A DNA stretch of 64,000 bases, from positions 62,001 through 126,000 of the forward strand of contig CALSFV010000372.1 in NCBI GenBank assembly GCA_943737045.1, written 5' to 3'. Within the stretch, counting starts at the first letter, position 1; each line of letters starts with the position of its first letter. The DNA comes from Parapristionchus giblindavisi (lineage: Eukaryota; Nematoda; Chromadorea; Rhabditida; Diplogasteridae). The notes beneath the pieces were generated by a model. The model ran no database searches, was not told the DNA's origin, and was given only the letters and a program-made list of their open reading frames with translations. The position numbers were made by a program, and so were the translations under genes. Shown piece after piece: positions 37,145-50,432 of this stretch.

Positions 37145-38335
37145 TGACTAAAATTATGATTTTAAAATGCTGAATCATGTACTCTCATTTAATATTGTTT
37201 GGTCAGCTGTCAACTGTCACTGCGTATTGTTATATAACATTCTGTATCCGCTCACACAACTAAATAAAAGCATGAAAAAACATTATATTTAAAACGGCGA
37301 AGTGTTTCTCTTTTACGGTAGCCGGATATGTTAGTAACAAGCCCCAAGAACCGTGCGCTATGATATTACGTATTTATACAATTCGACATAATAAAAGAAA
37401 TCAAGCGCTAACAAGCAAAAAAAAATCAATAAAATATAAACTCTGAATATTTCACACGGTTAAATAAAATTTGTACCCCTGAAATGATGTGCAGAACACC
37501 CATTCTGTACAATGAAATTCAAATCGGTATTTAGAAAATTCGCGAAGCTTCGCGAAAAATACGGTAGAAATGCAACTACTCTAGTGATTGGACCGGTTTT
37601 TTCTGTATTTCCTTCGATTATTGATTACTTGTTTGCTCGGATATTGCTTGCGCATCGATTTCCTGTCTGGTACTATAATAATTGACTGAAAATGTTCTAA
37701 TTAAGATCCAAATAAGTATTTTATGAATAGTTCAACTGTGTCAGTCTCATGACTAGTATTCCAGAAACTTTAGAAAAATAGTATTTTATTTTCGCAATCG
37801 AGTTTGTTATTCCGCTCGAAAAATTAATTTTAATCACTTGTCCATTGTCATCTTCGTTCTCGTGGTTATAGTAGGCGGAGACGGTGTTCGGGAGAGTTTG
37901 TATCGTTAAATGTAGGTCATTGTCAGGTCGAATGCAGATACAATTGATGAATTGCCCTTTTCCCTTGTCGTTCGGTCTCTTTTTCCTTCTCTCATCATAT
38001 CTGGCTGATATCGATCGTGCAGATCTTTATATCTATCACACTATGTGAATGTGTTATAACGGTTGTGTGTACTGCGTTACACATATCTAACCATAACCTC
38101 TTTTGTCCATCTGTATTTTTTTCTATTCTTGGTTGTTTCCTTCTGTTTCATCCATTCCTTTCTTCTCACACGTTGTTGTATTTGCAATCTTCTGATTCTC
38201 TCTTCCTATCTTCGTTGAACTGTTCCCAATCTCTGTCACCTCTTCCTCTTTCCGCCGTTTCGTCTTCCCCTAACACCCCCAAAGGCATACATTCATTTCT
38301 GTTTCTTCATTCCAGATTCGAACTCATTGCCCAAA
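37145..38335. promoter_or_regulatory. Divergent promoter region, OVCA2-like gene / dnj-13
   Basis: The two start codons face away from each other across 1.19 kb. A perfect heat-shock element lies at 37534-37556 and a weaker one (TTCCAGAAACTTT) at 37759-37771. An acceptor, CATTCCAG, ends at 38315, 20 bp before the dnj-13 ATG, and may be a spliced-leader site or the end of a 5' UTR intron. The 38.05-38.3 kb part is pyrimidine-rich. Confidence 0.55.
37534..37556. promoter_or_regulatory. Heat-shock element, five perfect alternating units
   Basis: GAA (37534), TTC (37539), GAA (37544), TTC (37549) and GAA (37554) are spaced exactly 5 bp apart, the consensus for HSF1 trimer binding. It is about 780 bp upstream of dnj-13, whose type-II J-protein family is heat-inducible, and 390 bp upstream of the OVCA2-like gene. 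Confidence 0.75.
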
Positions 38336-41300
38336 ATGGGAAAAGACTACTACAAAATCCTTGGAGTGACCAAGGGCTCATCTGATGATGAAATCAAAAA
38401 GGTATTTTTCGATTATTTAGAATAAAGCTAAGGAAATTACGTTTTGTCAATCTCTATGTAAATATCCCGTTGATCGAGATACTCGGATTTCCCAATGTTG
38501 ATCAAATTATGTCAAAATAGCGGTAGTTGTTTGTCTACACGTAGTTTGGTCGTGAAATGTTCCCTGAATCTGTTGTAATGATGTTTGCGGCTGATGTGTG
38601 TCGAAATACATGACTCAATTTTGATTATTTACAGTCATTGTTCTGATTGCAGGCATATCGTAAAATGGCACTGAAATATCATCCAGACAAGAACAAGGAA
38701 GCGGGAGCCGAGAACAAGTTCAAAGTACGTTCGCACTTTCCATTTAAGATTAAGGAAGGACATTGGGAAGTTAATACACTGATAGAACAAATACGTGGTA
38801 CGTGACACATCGCACATGACTATCGTTCGAGAATTTTCCTCCGATAAAAAAATGTTAGAAATGCTAGATAAGAACTTGGTCACATGGATACGGTACTGAT
38901 GTATTGTCATGCTAGTGAGATCATCGATTGGTGTTGATCTTCAGGCCTATTCTCTTAGTCACAAAAATATCGTCTATTTATCAATAGATGTATTCGTAGG
39001 AGATCGCTGAAGCGTACGATGTGCTCTCAGATCCGAAGAAGAAGGAGATCTATGATAAGTTTGGAGAGGAAGGATTGAAGGGAGGCGGAGGAGCCGGAGG
39101 ATTCGATGGAGCTGGAATGCAAGGACAAAATGGATATCACTACCAGTTCCAGGTTGAATATTTTAGTTTATTTATATTTAAAATACTGTTTCCACGATTT
39201 GGCTACGATTAATAGTATCATGGTAAATCTATTTGATATAGTTTCCCTCTGATTTTGAATAAATGACAATGAATTTATTTAAATTTTAATTGTAGGGTGA
39301 TCCGATGCGTATGTTCACACAATTCTTCGGTGGCGATGATCCCTTCTCGATGTTTGGTGGAGGTGGAGGAGGAGGTGCACCCGGTGGAATGTTCTTCAAC
39401 TTTGGAGACGGCGGTATGGAAGGAGCTCAGTTTGGTGGTGCAGGTGTGCACATTAGTACTAATACACACACACTAACTAACTGAATAATCATATGTGGGC
39501 GGCGTTGTAGGTAGGGACAAGGCCCACCCGGTTTTGGCACCCGACCCATAAGATTTAGCAAAAATTACAATGATTTGGCGAAAAAATCACGCAAAAATGA
39601 ATGTGTTGTGCCCTGATTTTTTTGCGCCCGACCAACCCGATTTGAATTTCCAGCGACAGAGCTTGTCCACGTATGATACTAATACCTACGTGTGAGAGAT
39701 AGACTAAATGCACTTAACACTTACGTTGTCTCTGATATTTCTAGATGACTCAGTTGTTTTGATGGCTTTTATAATTGACTTTGAGTGGCGTTGCCTGTAG
39801 AATTTATAATGAAAGAAAAATATATATATGAAAATGATAGATATTTATATGTTTCCACTCAATGAGCGAAAAAATATTTTTGTTTAATTATTGTACTTTT
39901 TAGGTCATCCCGGCGGTGGACACAGAAGAAGACAAGATCCCACTGTACAACACGAATTGGCTGTATCACTCGAGGATATCTACAAGGGATGCACGAAGAA
40001 GATGAAGATCACAAGGTTTGATTTTTTTTTATTATTCAGAGTTATCCTTATTCTGTTTTTGTCATACATATGCTTTCTTTCTATTTTTTGCGCTCGTTAT
40101 GATCTGTGGCCGTATGCATGAAGAACGGAAAACCGTTTTCCATGAAAATATGACGTCATTAGTGTAGGCGGAGGATTTTTGCAAAACGCCTCCGCCTACG
40201 CTAAGGACTTCACATTTTACCGGAAAACGGTTTTCCCGTTGTTCATGCATACGGCCACTTTGTCGCATACTTTTTCCTGCATAACACTTCGAAAATTCGT
40301 GGTCTGAATTGTTCGCATTCATAGTAGGCTAACAAATAATAAATACCTATGTATATGCAGTAATATACTTTTTGCGGTTCAAAAAGATGATTGTAGATAA
40401 ATAAAGGTAGTGGAGTAGGCACAAATACGATGCTACTGATATCCTATCTCTATCTATTGGCAAGCTGTATCCATGAACGGTGGTAAACCGTTTGTCGACA
40501 GTCGTTCACGGAGGCGTTTGCCAAACCCCCCCCCCTTGTGGCGTTATATTAGCCCGTTTGCCACCGCTCATGGTTACACGCCTCTGTTATTCATCATGAA
40601 TCATGATAATACTATTGTTGTCGTTACAGGAAAGTGTTGTCAGCTGACGGTCAATCAACACGAGTGGAGGATAAAGTACTCACGATCAATATCAAACCAG
40701 GATGGAAAAGTGGAACAAAGATTACCTTCCCGAAAGAAGGAGATCAACATCCTGGAAGAGTACCTGCTGATATTGTCTTTGTCATCAAGGTAAGTGGATT
40801 TGCCATTGCCATTGTCAGTGTGGTGTGTCATTGTTACTTGCTTATCTTTCCTTGTTGTAGGATAAGCCTCATCCAAAGTTCAAGAGAGAAGGGATCGATA
40901 TTCGTTTCACTCACAAGATTGCCCTCAAGGAAGCCCTGTGTGGAGTCAGCATTCAGGTAGATTTTTGAATAATGCCTTGTTGATTTAATGTTTTTTCGAT
41001 TATTTAATAGCCGAAATGTAAACATACTTGTCAATTGAATTCTTTTCGAACTGCTTAATAATGTCCGTTATTGATTTTAGGTGCCAACTCTGGATGGAAG
41101 TACCGTACCCCTGAATGTGCATGACGTCATCAGACCAAGCACTGCTAGAAGGTATCAATTATTACTAATTGTAAATATAATATTTTTCTGAAATGTTCTT
41201 TTTAAAGCGGAGTACTCTTGATAGCTCGTTTTAGTACATTAGCAAAGATTACGGTAACTTTCTTTCCAGGATAACCGGTCAGGGTCTGCCCAACCCCAAA

Positions 41301-41408
41301 GCACCCGGATCAAGGGGCGATCTCATCGTGGAATTCGATGTTAAATTCCCCACTTCTCTTTCGGATCAACAGAAACTGCAATTGCAGTCGATTCTGCCTG
41401 GATTATAG
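38336..41408 (+). CDS. dnj-13: Type II (class B) DnaJ/Hsp40 co-chaperone
   Basis: Nine exons: 38336-38401, 38653-38724, 39000-39152, 39296-39443, 39904-40015, 40630-40789, 40861-40956, 41081-41151, 41270-41408. They total 1,017 nt, 338 residues, like DNAJB1 (340) and C. elegans DNJ-13. The J domain (1-70) has HPD at 32-34. A Gly/Phe-rich region follows (about 73-155), with no zinc finger. Then come the two C-terminal substrate-binding barrels with [19 protein letters not shown], the family signature, and a final LSDQQKLQ helix. It stimulates Hsp70 ATPase and works with Hsp110 in disaggregation. A heat-shock element lies upstream. The intron at 40016-40629 contains two hairpin MITEs. Confidence 0.95.
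39490..39680. repeat. Dispersed repeat in a dnj-13 intron
   Basis: Contains CCCACCCGGTTTTGGCACCC, CGCCCGACCAACCCGATTTG and CTTGTCCACGTATG, words shared with the repeats at 1.7-3.0 kb and 32.8 kb. The left edge CATATGTGGGCGGC resembles a terminus. Confidence 0.55.
40106..40258. mobile_element. Hairpin MITE in a dnj-13 intron
   Basis: The ends GTGGCCGTATGCATGA and TCATGCATACGGCCAC are perfect inverted repeats. Pairing continues through AAAACCGTTTT and the inner AGGCGGAGG/CCTCCGCCT. Target duplication not clear. Confidence 0.75.
40466..40578. mobile_element. Hairpin MITE in a dnj-13 intron
   Basis: The ends TGTATCCATGAACGGTGGTA and GCCACCGCTCATGGTTACA are imperfect inverted repeats. A run of nine or more C occurs inside (about 40527). 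Confidence 0.6.
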
Positions 41409-43602
41409 ATGATCATTCCATGCTAACTGATAACTAATTGATTCGATATCAATTAGTTGTTCATTATTCACACAGTCCTCATCTGTGTTGCTGCTACATA
41501 CTCTTCTTCTTCTCCTGCTTCTACTATGTGTGTGCCTTGTCATAGTAGTTCTCATTAGTAGAAGACTCGTCGATCGATATTATTGATTAATATATATTCG
41601 ATCGATATTATTGATTAATTTGTATATGCATTGCCGTGCCTATACCTCATCTGATTGTACTACTCCATACTATTAGAATTGTATAATGAGTGCATATTAT
41701 TTGTACTGTTTCCAATGTCTGTTTCTTTTTTCATCCTTTTCTCCTCTATAGTTGATACGGGTATCCATTTGCTTGAACACCTATCCAGTCGGTAATCCTC
41801 CTTACTCATTCATTTTCTTCCTAATCGATAATATTTGTCCTTTTATTCTATCATCGTCTTATTCTTATTCTGCTCGTGTGGGGTAGTCGGGTATGCACTT
41901 TCTAGCCCCTTCTTCTTTTCTTTGTCCATTGTTCCTTGTCTGACTAATGGCCTACATGAAGCATGCGAGCTGTTTCATCTCCCCCCATATAATCGATAAG
42001 TATCAATATATTGATTGTTTGATTGCTTGATTGTGTACACACTGTACGAACAAGGCCTACCATAGTATTATGATATATAATATTGATTTGTTATACGTTT
42101 TGTATCCCGAATAAAGATGTATTTGTTCTATTAGGATAGCTCCTTGTTTTACTCCTCACAATCCCCGTCCATAGAGCCTATCCCCATCCTGGTCATCTAC
42201 CACCAATCAACAATTGTATAGTCTAACTACTTGAATTATCATGAACCATCTCGTTTCATCTTTGTTTCCACTTCTATTCATTTGTCGTTTCTAGTGAATG
42301 TACACGATTAAAGATATGATATATTATGAATGGTATATGATTGTATGGTATATATGATGGATTGATTGATTAGTACTGACAAGTGTATGCTAATCACTGT
42401 GCATGTATCTCTATCACGAAGGTTATACGGTAATCAGGATCTGGATTGATTCGAGCTAATGTGATAGGATTAGTATGTTAGAAGCGTAACAATGGAAAGG
42501 GCATAACCTCTCGTCGATTAATTGTGTGACACACGGTTAAAAACTGAAAGTATTCGTGCCACGATCTATCTTTACTTGTTTCTCCATGTTTCGTTCTCGA
42601 TTACTCGATCGTTTCGATGTATATATTGTTAGCACACGCGTTCCACTCCCACCCGTCATTTGTATGTTTCAGAGATTGAGTGAATATAGAAGAAGAGGAG
42701 ACAGACGGGCACTGAAATAGCGACGACGATGTGTGCACTACAGGTTACATCAAGACGACGTCTACGATGAAGGAGGAGGAGGTGAGGCATCAAATAGAGT
42801 AGAATAGAATAGAGGTTGCGTGACCAGTGATGATGAGAGAGGAGAGGAGTGGAATGAGATTAGGCATGACAGATAGCTCTCGGACACGAGCCACTCCCTT
42901 TACTTTCTCTACCTCTCCGTTTTCGTCTCTCTACCTCTACCTCTTCCTTCGTTTCTCTACCTCTCCCTTTTCATCTCTCCCTCTACCTCTCCTTTTTCGT
43001 ATCTACCTCTACCTCTCCCTCATTTCCTTTCCCATACATATACACATCACATCCTTCACCTCATTGTCCTCCTTTACTCTTATTCCAATCATTCAATCAT
43101 GATGTTCACTCCCCTCCCTCTACCTTTCCATCTCCCTCTACCCCTCCCTCTTACATCTTGTCAAGCATTGGTTTTTTTCATCCCCTTGCCCTTGGTGTTC
43201 TCGTTCTCTTCGTTCTTCTACTTGCCCTTTACTACTCCTTTCTCATCGTCATTCCCTCATTCAATTACCACTCCTTCCTCGTTATTCATTGAGGATCCTC
43301 CTGTCACCACTGATTATCGTTAAAGACACACCACCCCTAATTTGAAACTCTCCGCTCTGACAACACTCTCTTCTCGACAAAGTGAGCGAGAGAACATTTC
43401 CAGAGTGGAGAGTTTCAAATCAGCTCGGGGTGTGCCTTTAATCTCTGGAGATATTAAAATACTCTAGTAACTACCGAATGAAACCCAATATATATCAATA
43501 AACTGTAATTTCCTCTTACATATTCGACATCACATTTTGGTTATTGATTTTCCATAGCTAATCTCTGTGTATTGAAGGCGCACTCTGTCCTCCGCCTGAC
43601 GG
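41409..43602. other. Intergenic, dnj-13 to short J-protein gene
   Basis: Includes the dnj-13 3' UTR; AATAAA occurs at 42111-42116. A pyrimidine-rich stretch lies at 42895-43300 and a TTAA-flanked hairpin MITE at 43320-43441. Frames in the pyrimidine tract are low-complexity and not counted as genes. Confidence 0.4.
43320..43441. mobile_element. TTAA-flanked hairpin MITE (piggyBac-like)
   Basis: TTAA, then AGACACACC...TTGAAACTCTCC, pairs with GGAGAGTTTCAA...GGTGTGCCT, then TTAA. Full-length hairpins with TTAA duplications are typical of piggyBac-type MITEs. Confidence 0.65.
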
Positions 43603-45397
43603 ATGGCTGAAGATCACTACAAGACCCTGGGTCTGTCGAGGAACGCCACACCCAAGGAGATCAAGACGGTACGGTATCTCTGTGATCCACTGATTACGGC
43701 AGATTGATCTTTGATCTTTGACTAGGTCATATTAATCTATGATCTTTGATCTCTAGGCGTATCGTCAACTCTCGCTCAAGTATCATCCGGACAAGAACAC
43801 AGGGAAGAGCGAGGAGGAGAGGGAGGCAGATGATGCTAAAATCAAGGTTAGCAGATCGATCATTTGTGTTACTGCTTAAAGAGTCTGTCTAATGTAAGCC
43901 TTGCGCGCTATTTCGAAACTGATTATTGCGACTACTGATTGGCATCTTTGATTAGTCATTGTCATTGATTAGTCATCTTTGGTGCCTCTTTGTTCTATAG
44001 ATTGATGATTGGCGTTGGTATCAGAATGATAGGAAGGGGTTTATGAGGCGAATAGAAGGGGAGGATACGATAGGTAGGGGGTGGATACGGTAGGGAGGGG
44101 GTGAGTAAGATGAGGGGGGGAGAGTGATTGTGAGTGATAAGAAGAAGAGAATGTTGTTCGATCTTTCCTTCGTTCATCTCATTCTATGATTTGAGTGTCA
44201 AATTTGATTCTTCTATTCAAGAGTTGGAGAAGGACAATGATCGATTAAATGTTTGTATTTGGAACTTAATGGTGTTAGTAGAGAGACCATTAGTGATCGA
44301 ATCAAGAAGGGAAGAGGAGAGGAGTGGTAATGGTTTACCCTCACCCCCTTATGCAGTATTCTAGAAGTGTAGAGATGAATGTGAAACGAGTACAAGCTGT
44401 TCCCCTCCCTTTGTCGGTGTCGTAACAAGTTTGTAGCATACTTGTAGCACGAAAGTGGCGGGTCAATGAGAAGATTACGAGGGAAAGGATGGTTAATGAT
44501 GATGTCGAGGGTAAGAGGGAAGGGGAGGGGAAGGGAGGGGCAGATATGGAGGATAAGTAAGAATAGTAGACATAGGTGAAGATGAGATGCTATCGGAGTG
44601 TGTTACGCGTGACTAAAAGTTTAAGGCAAAAAGTGGTTTACACCAGGGGTGTGCGGAAAAAAGGTTCTCGAAAAAACAAAAAAAAATTGTATTTTTATTT
44701 CGAAAAATCGAAAAACGAAAAATGCACATGGTTTATAATAATATTTTGAAATCGTTGTTTACGATTATAATACGGTATTGGCGAAGACAATTATTATTTG
44801 TGTTCTTATCTTTCTTATCAGGCAGGGTGTTTTTATGGGTTAGAATTTTCTCGATGACCAAATCTTTAACAAACTTTCGCGTTTACTGAAGATTGAAGGG
44901 GCTGCGTACTTGAGGGTGGTTGTAATATGTCTTCTTTCGGTGAGAAAAAGGTCGTATGAGATATTTCGAAAGTTGATTAAGTGTGTTTATTTCGATGATT
45001 GTTTTGATCGTTCTGACGGACGTGTTGATCTACAGAGTGTCAGCTGTTTAATTGAACATTGTTCAATCTAGTTGTTATCACTAATCAATAAATGTATGAT
45101 AAATCAATGAATAATTGATTGTAGGAGATCAACAAGGCCTATGAGGTTCTGTCTGATGCGGACACAAAGCGATCATATGATGTTTCATCTGAACCAATGA
45201 AGACATTCGGAGGAATGGGCAACTTCCACTTCAAATTTGTATGTATATATTAATAATAGTAATAATAAAAATAATAATAACATAGGTCGAATAGTTAGGT
45301 TATCGGATTTCAAAATGCGGTCAGGTTTTTCTATTTTTGGGAAATTTTGGCTCAAATGCTGTCAGGCTTGGTACTTTGCAACATACTTTTCGACCTA

Positions 45398-45434
<37 letters not shown>

Positions 45435-46544
45435 TAATATAAGGGCATTGTGTGTGAAACATCATATTTATTTGATGGAAGTGATCTTGTTGAATTCGTG
45501 TTTTACATGACATGTAGATGAAGCTACGAGTTTGTCTTCCAATACTGTTTTGTTCTTCGGTTCGATAATCTTATTCATTCATCCATTTTCGATGATCTAT
45601 TCGTATCAACTCTTTGGCAAATCCACAAAGAAATATGTTAGAGTGCAATGATCCGAGTGTGAAATTACTTGGCATTTATTCAACTGTAATTTATAATATC
45701 CGAAGAATGATTGTTCGTTTAATTAACTAGCTAATTGTAAAGGACATAATCAGAGGTGATTCTCATGTTAAGGGTACCTTTTATGATACTGAATAGAGAT
45801 ATCATTGGTGGAACCAATTCAAAATGTTTCTATTGGTATGCCTTGCCACTGTATCTAATTGACTGCATTAATTAAAATGTGCAAATATAGGTTTGCATGA
45901 ACATTAAAGTTAAAATAATATTTATTCGGAATGATCGATGATATCTCTGTTCAGGCGCCAAATGACTTCATGAAGAATATCTTCATGAACGATAGTCACT
46001 TTGGAGGAGGAAGTGGAGGAATACCATCAGCCCCATCTACTCCCACTATGAATAAGTCGATGTTCTTCGATTTTGAACCAAGAACTACTACTACCACGAG
46101 GACAGGTAGGAGTGTTGTTTTTATAATTAGAAAAATATTTGTGCGTTTTATGTCACACTAGGAGCATAAATTTGATGATTCATAGTAGACTTGGTGGTTC
46201 GATAGATCTGTGGCATTCATAATGTGATAATGGTAGCGGTATTTATGTGATAATTGCTCCCACTAAAGTCAAGTGATTTTGTTTGGCTGTCTTCATCTCT
46301 ATATAATATTTCAAATGAAATCAAATAGAATAATTCATTCCAATTTTTTTAGAAATCTATGGTATATTTATTGATTGATTACATTTGAGGTACGGCACGG
46401 GCTGCACAGTAATGATCTCTATCCAATCGTCATCTATTCATTCATTCATTCATCTCCATTTCGGGTCTCAATTCATTCATTCAATTCACAGAGGATATAA
46501 TCTCATCACGAGTGATTACGATAGTTGGATACATTATTGATTGA
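43603..46544 (+). CDS. Short J-domain (DnaJ) protein
   Basis: Exons 43603-43668, 43757-43846, 45125-45238, 45955-46105 and a probable last exon 46492-46544. They total 474 nt, 157 residues. The J domain opens MAEDHYKTLGLSRNATPKEI and has YHPDKN with HPD at 32-34, then AYEVLSDADTKRSYD. The tail is short: a small Gly/Ser patch, APSTPTMN, then FDFEPRTTTTTRT. There are no CTD barrels and no zinc finger, so it acts through Hsp70 rather than as a full DNAJB. The first four exons are secure. The last one is in phase but weak, and readthrough would instead stop at 46159-46161. Only 328 bp separate its stop from the gcdh-1 start, which is compatible with an operon. Confidence 0.8.
44644..44730. repeat. 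Fragment of a hAT-like repeat
   Basis: Starts CAGGGGTGTGCGGAAAAAAG and continues in TCGAAAAA-rich sequence like the termini of the element at 15523-16238. No right end was found. It lies in the long second intron (43847-45124) of the short J-protein gene. Confidence 0.4.
45281..45399. mobile_element. CATAGGTCGAA-family MITE
   Basis: 119 bp, from CATAGGTCGAATAG to ACTTTTCGACCTATG, flanked by AATAATAA on both sides within a longer (AAT)n run. It lies in an intron of the short J-protein gene. Confidence 0.75.
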
Positions 46545-46871
46545 TTGAATGATTGCCATATCTATTATATGTTGAGAAGTAGAAAGAAATCACACCCACA
46601 TCGCGATTGATTACATGTATCACTTGTATATGCCTGTTTTTCTATATATGTAAATTGTATTTCCTAATTGTTTTTTTCGCTCCTTGTTTTCTTGAGTAAT
46701 TTCGAGTTCTATGTAAAGAAGTAAAGCAATTTTTCACTGCCGTATTGTTTTTCGAAGGCCTAAACGTATCCGTGTATACAGTTCACTAGAAATATCAATT
46801 ACAGTACTCGTGAGTGTCGTGTCATCATACTGTAATGGTTATCGATTTATTGATCGACGAATTCAGAGGAA

Positions 46872-47282
46872 ATGTCTCTCGGTGCACTCCGTTCACTGTC
46901 GAGAGCGTGCACGCTCTCAACGAGAAGTCAGTTTCATGTCTCACTTGGTTTATAGATTGGGAATGTGTAAAGTATGTTTTCTGTTGCGCTACTATAGAAT
47001 ATCAAAAGACGATTGAGGGAATGCTGTTTTACAATGATAAATAGTATAATACTAATGTGGACCAAGCTTACCCTATTTGGCTGAATAAAGTTATTTAAAT
47101 GTAATGTAAATGTAGTTAATATCAGATGCAGCTACCTTCAACTACAAAGATGCCTTCGACTTTGCATCTCAATTGACAGAGGAAGAGAGAACACTGATGG
47201 AGTCGAGTAGGGAATACTGTCAGGAAAAACTGTTGCCCAGAGTGACTGAGGCGTACCGACAAGAGAGTAAGTTTCATGCAAA

Positions 47283-47331
<49 letters not shown>

Positions 47332-50300
47332 GAATTTGAAATAGTGCACTGGGTTATCGTCATAGTAGAGATGGCATGGTAATGCTGGACTTTATGCCAT
47401 ATTTTTTTTTAAATAGCTGTAATATACTTACATTTGGTTTTTGTTATGTTCCATTTACTCAATATATACAAAATATCGTGTGAACATGGTATATAATTGG
47501 TGGACACGATTAGCCACGCTTGAATTATGATGATACACGTGGTAATTGAGAAATGTATCCAGTTCTTGTGTAGTTTGAGGATGGTAGTCGAGAGTGCATC
47601 GATCCGAGATATCAATAATATTTATTTATGTATTTATCGTTCACAATAAAGATGTTACAACAAGTAAAATCGATTGAAGTCTAGAAATTTGCTCAAGGAG
47701 AGATAAGATGGGGGGCAATGGGCAATTGGAATAATATAAATCAATTATCTAAATGTACTGATCAAGACATAAATATATTATTATAATCTCATTCAATTGG
47801 AAGAAGACTAGTTTATTATGTAATTACATATATATTTATCAATTATAGAGTACGATCCTACACTGATCCCCGAGATGGGCAAGATGGGTCTGCTCGGTGT
47901 GCCATACCAGGTGATTACCCGTTTCATGCACTTGTGAATTAGTAGAATGATGCGTGGTAGCGTTATTTGTTGTGTTAAATACGGTGTACCTAGTATGCAG
48001 TAATAGATCTAATTGGGTTCCACATCGGCTATTCGATACAACGTTTTCGTTGCAGGGATACGGATGTGCAGGTGCGAGCACCGTAGGATACGGTCTGGTC
48101 GCTCGTGAGGTAGGATTATCGATTGGATATTTTTTGTTCGATCTCTATCATGAAGTATTGATTGAAGGTTGAGCGTGTAGACAGTGGATATCGATCGACC
48201 ATGTCTGTCCAGACCTCACTCGTCATTGGACCAATCTACAACTACGGTAAGACATGCAGACTACGGTAGACTACAGCCGATCACTAGCTAACTTTATTTC
48301 TAGTAGATCTATAGTCTCGTATGTATGATGTACGGTGAATACGGTATAATTGAGCTGATCGATTCATGATTTATTTCAGGAACGGATGCGCAGAAGGAGA
48401 AGTGGATTCCCGGACTGGCATCGGGTGATCTGGTTGGATGCTTCGGTTTGACTGAACCCAATCACGGATCCAATCCAGGAGGAATGGAGACCAAGGCTAA
48501 GTACGTTTATTCAATTCTAATATATTTTATTATTATTGTGCTGATGTGTTTTTACTTTACTTTGCTCAAAAAGTGGTGAATGCTGTACAAGGTGAGAACA
48601 TGTTTTATGTAATTGTGGAATTAGCAGAATGGAGAAGGATGATGTTTAAAGTAGGCGATTACATATAGAATTTATATACATCTAATACGATTGCATATTT
48701 TGATTCTTCCCATCTTGCTCGTAGTTTCATCAGAAATGTGGAAACATGAACATTGATTCGTGATTGCATTAGTTCTAACGACTCAGTCGATGATTATATT
48801 TATCATGAAGAAAGAGAAAAAGAATGGTTTGTGTCTGAGGAAGAGAAAGAAAAGGAAAGTAAAGAGAAGTCAAAATGTGTACATAGATGTAACCCCTGAA
48901 ATGGCTGTGTGCTTGATAAACGTCAATGTATTGTATTGTATTACTGTATGCTTTGTTATAGATGGGACGAGAAGACGAAGACGTATCGTCTAACGGGAAC
49001 GAAGACCTGGATCTCTAACAGTCCCGTCGCCGATGTCGTCATCGTATGGGCAAAGTCCGACAGACACAACAACAAGATCAAGGTATACGGTAGTCCAACG
49101 GGGACAGATTCGTTATTGATCACATAGAGCATTGTGCACTGTAGTTCAGTGATGTCAGATTCATGATCTCTATATGTATTTTGTGTATTGCAGGGATTCG
49201 TGCTCGAGAAGGGTATGGCTGGACTGACCACGCCTAAGATTGAGGTACGATTACTTAGAACGCACTTTACTAATTTATTTTTTCAAATATTCCAAAAAAA
49301 TTATGATTTTATCGCAATAAATCAAATTTTGTAGGGTAAATTGTCACTTCGAGCCTCGATCACAGGTCAGATTGCAATGGATGATGTGGTCGTACCTGAA
49401 GATCATCTACTTCCCAAGGTTATTATTTATTTTTTATTTACTTATTTACTTATTTATCTTTCCTTATACTGTATATGAAACGAAATTCGATAGGTGGAGC
49501 TAGAAATTAAGTAGTAACGGTCTTATAGCTGCAATTTCTGATCAAAGTGATGAGGGATTTATTAGAGATATCTAGTATTTAGGTTAGTAATAGTTAACTA
49601 GTACTATGCAACTTTTATGTACGGTTACCTTTTAATGAAAAGTTTCACCACGAGGCTATGGTTTATTTTCCGAAGCCGGAATTGTTTATTGATTTATTGA
49701 TTGATTGCTGATTATTGATTGATTGGTTGCAGGCCGAAGGATTGGCAGGTCCCTTTGGTTGTCTGAACAATGCCCGTCTGGGTATCGCATTTGGTGCACT
49801 CGGAGCAGCAGAGGACTGCTACCTCAGAGCGAGAGATTACGCCCTCGAACGGTTTGTATCAATATATTGAATTGAAATAATCCATTGGTATAGTGATAGT
49901 ATTTGTTTATCTTACCAAAGTCGTTGATCGTATGCTTGCTATGGAATGACTTTGACCACTGTTATATTGAGAAATTTGTAAGTGACTATGCGCGATGGAT
50001 AAAAGATCTCTCTGTATACCTTTTGGTCGTTGGTTCAATTCCACGAGACAACGAAAATTTTTGCACAATGTAGTGCTAAATGAAGAATAATAAATAGTGG
50101 TTACATTCATTCCCTGTTACTAATAATACTAGATACTAATATTAATAATAGTTATTATTAAACTATGTGTTATTAATAATAGTTACTGGAGTAAATTTAT
50201 GGAAGATTGTGATCTATGCATTGTTGCTCTGGTAGGTATTCAATGTTCCTCTTTCAGTATCCAATTCGGCAAGCCCCTCGCCCAGACTCAGTTGATTCAG

Positions 50301-50376
50301 TTGAAGTATGCTGATATGCTCACGGAGATCTCACTCGGACTACAAGCCTGTCTCAGAGTTGCCAGACTCAAGGTAC

Positions 50377-50432
<56 letters not shown>

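Noticed and set aside
42827..43323. Two overlapping frames rich in Leu, Pro, Ser and Phe
   Set aside because: They follow a CTCTACCTC-type pyrimidine repeat and have no acceptor/donor pattern or known domain.
47122..47382. Frames with poly-Tyr or poly-Ile, and poly-Asn at 50308-50583
   Set aside because: They read through trinucleotide microsatellites inside gcdh-1 introns.
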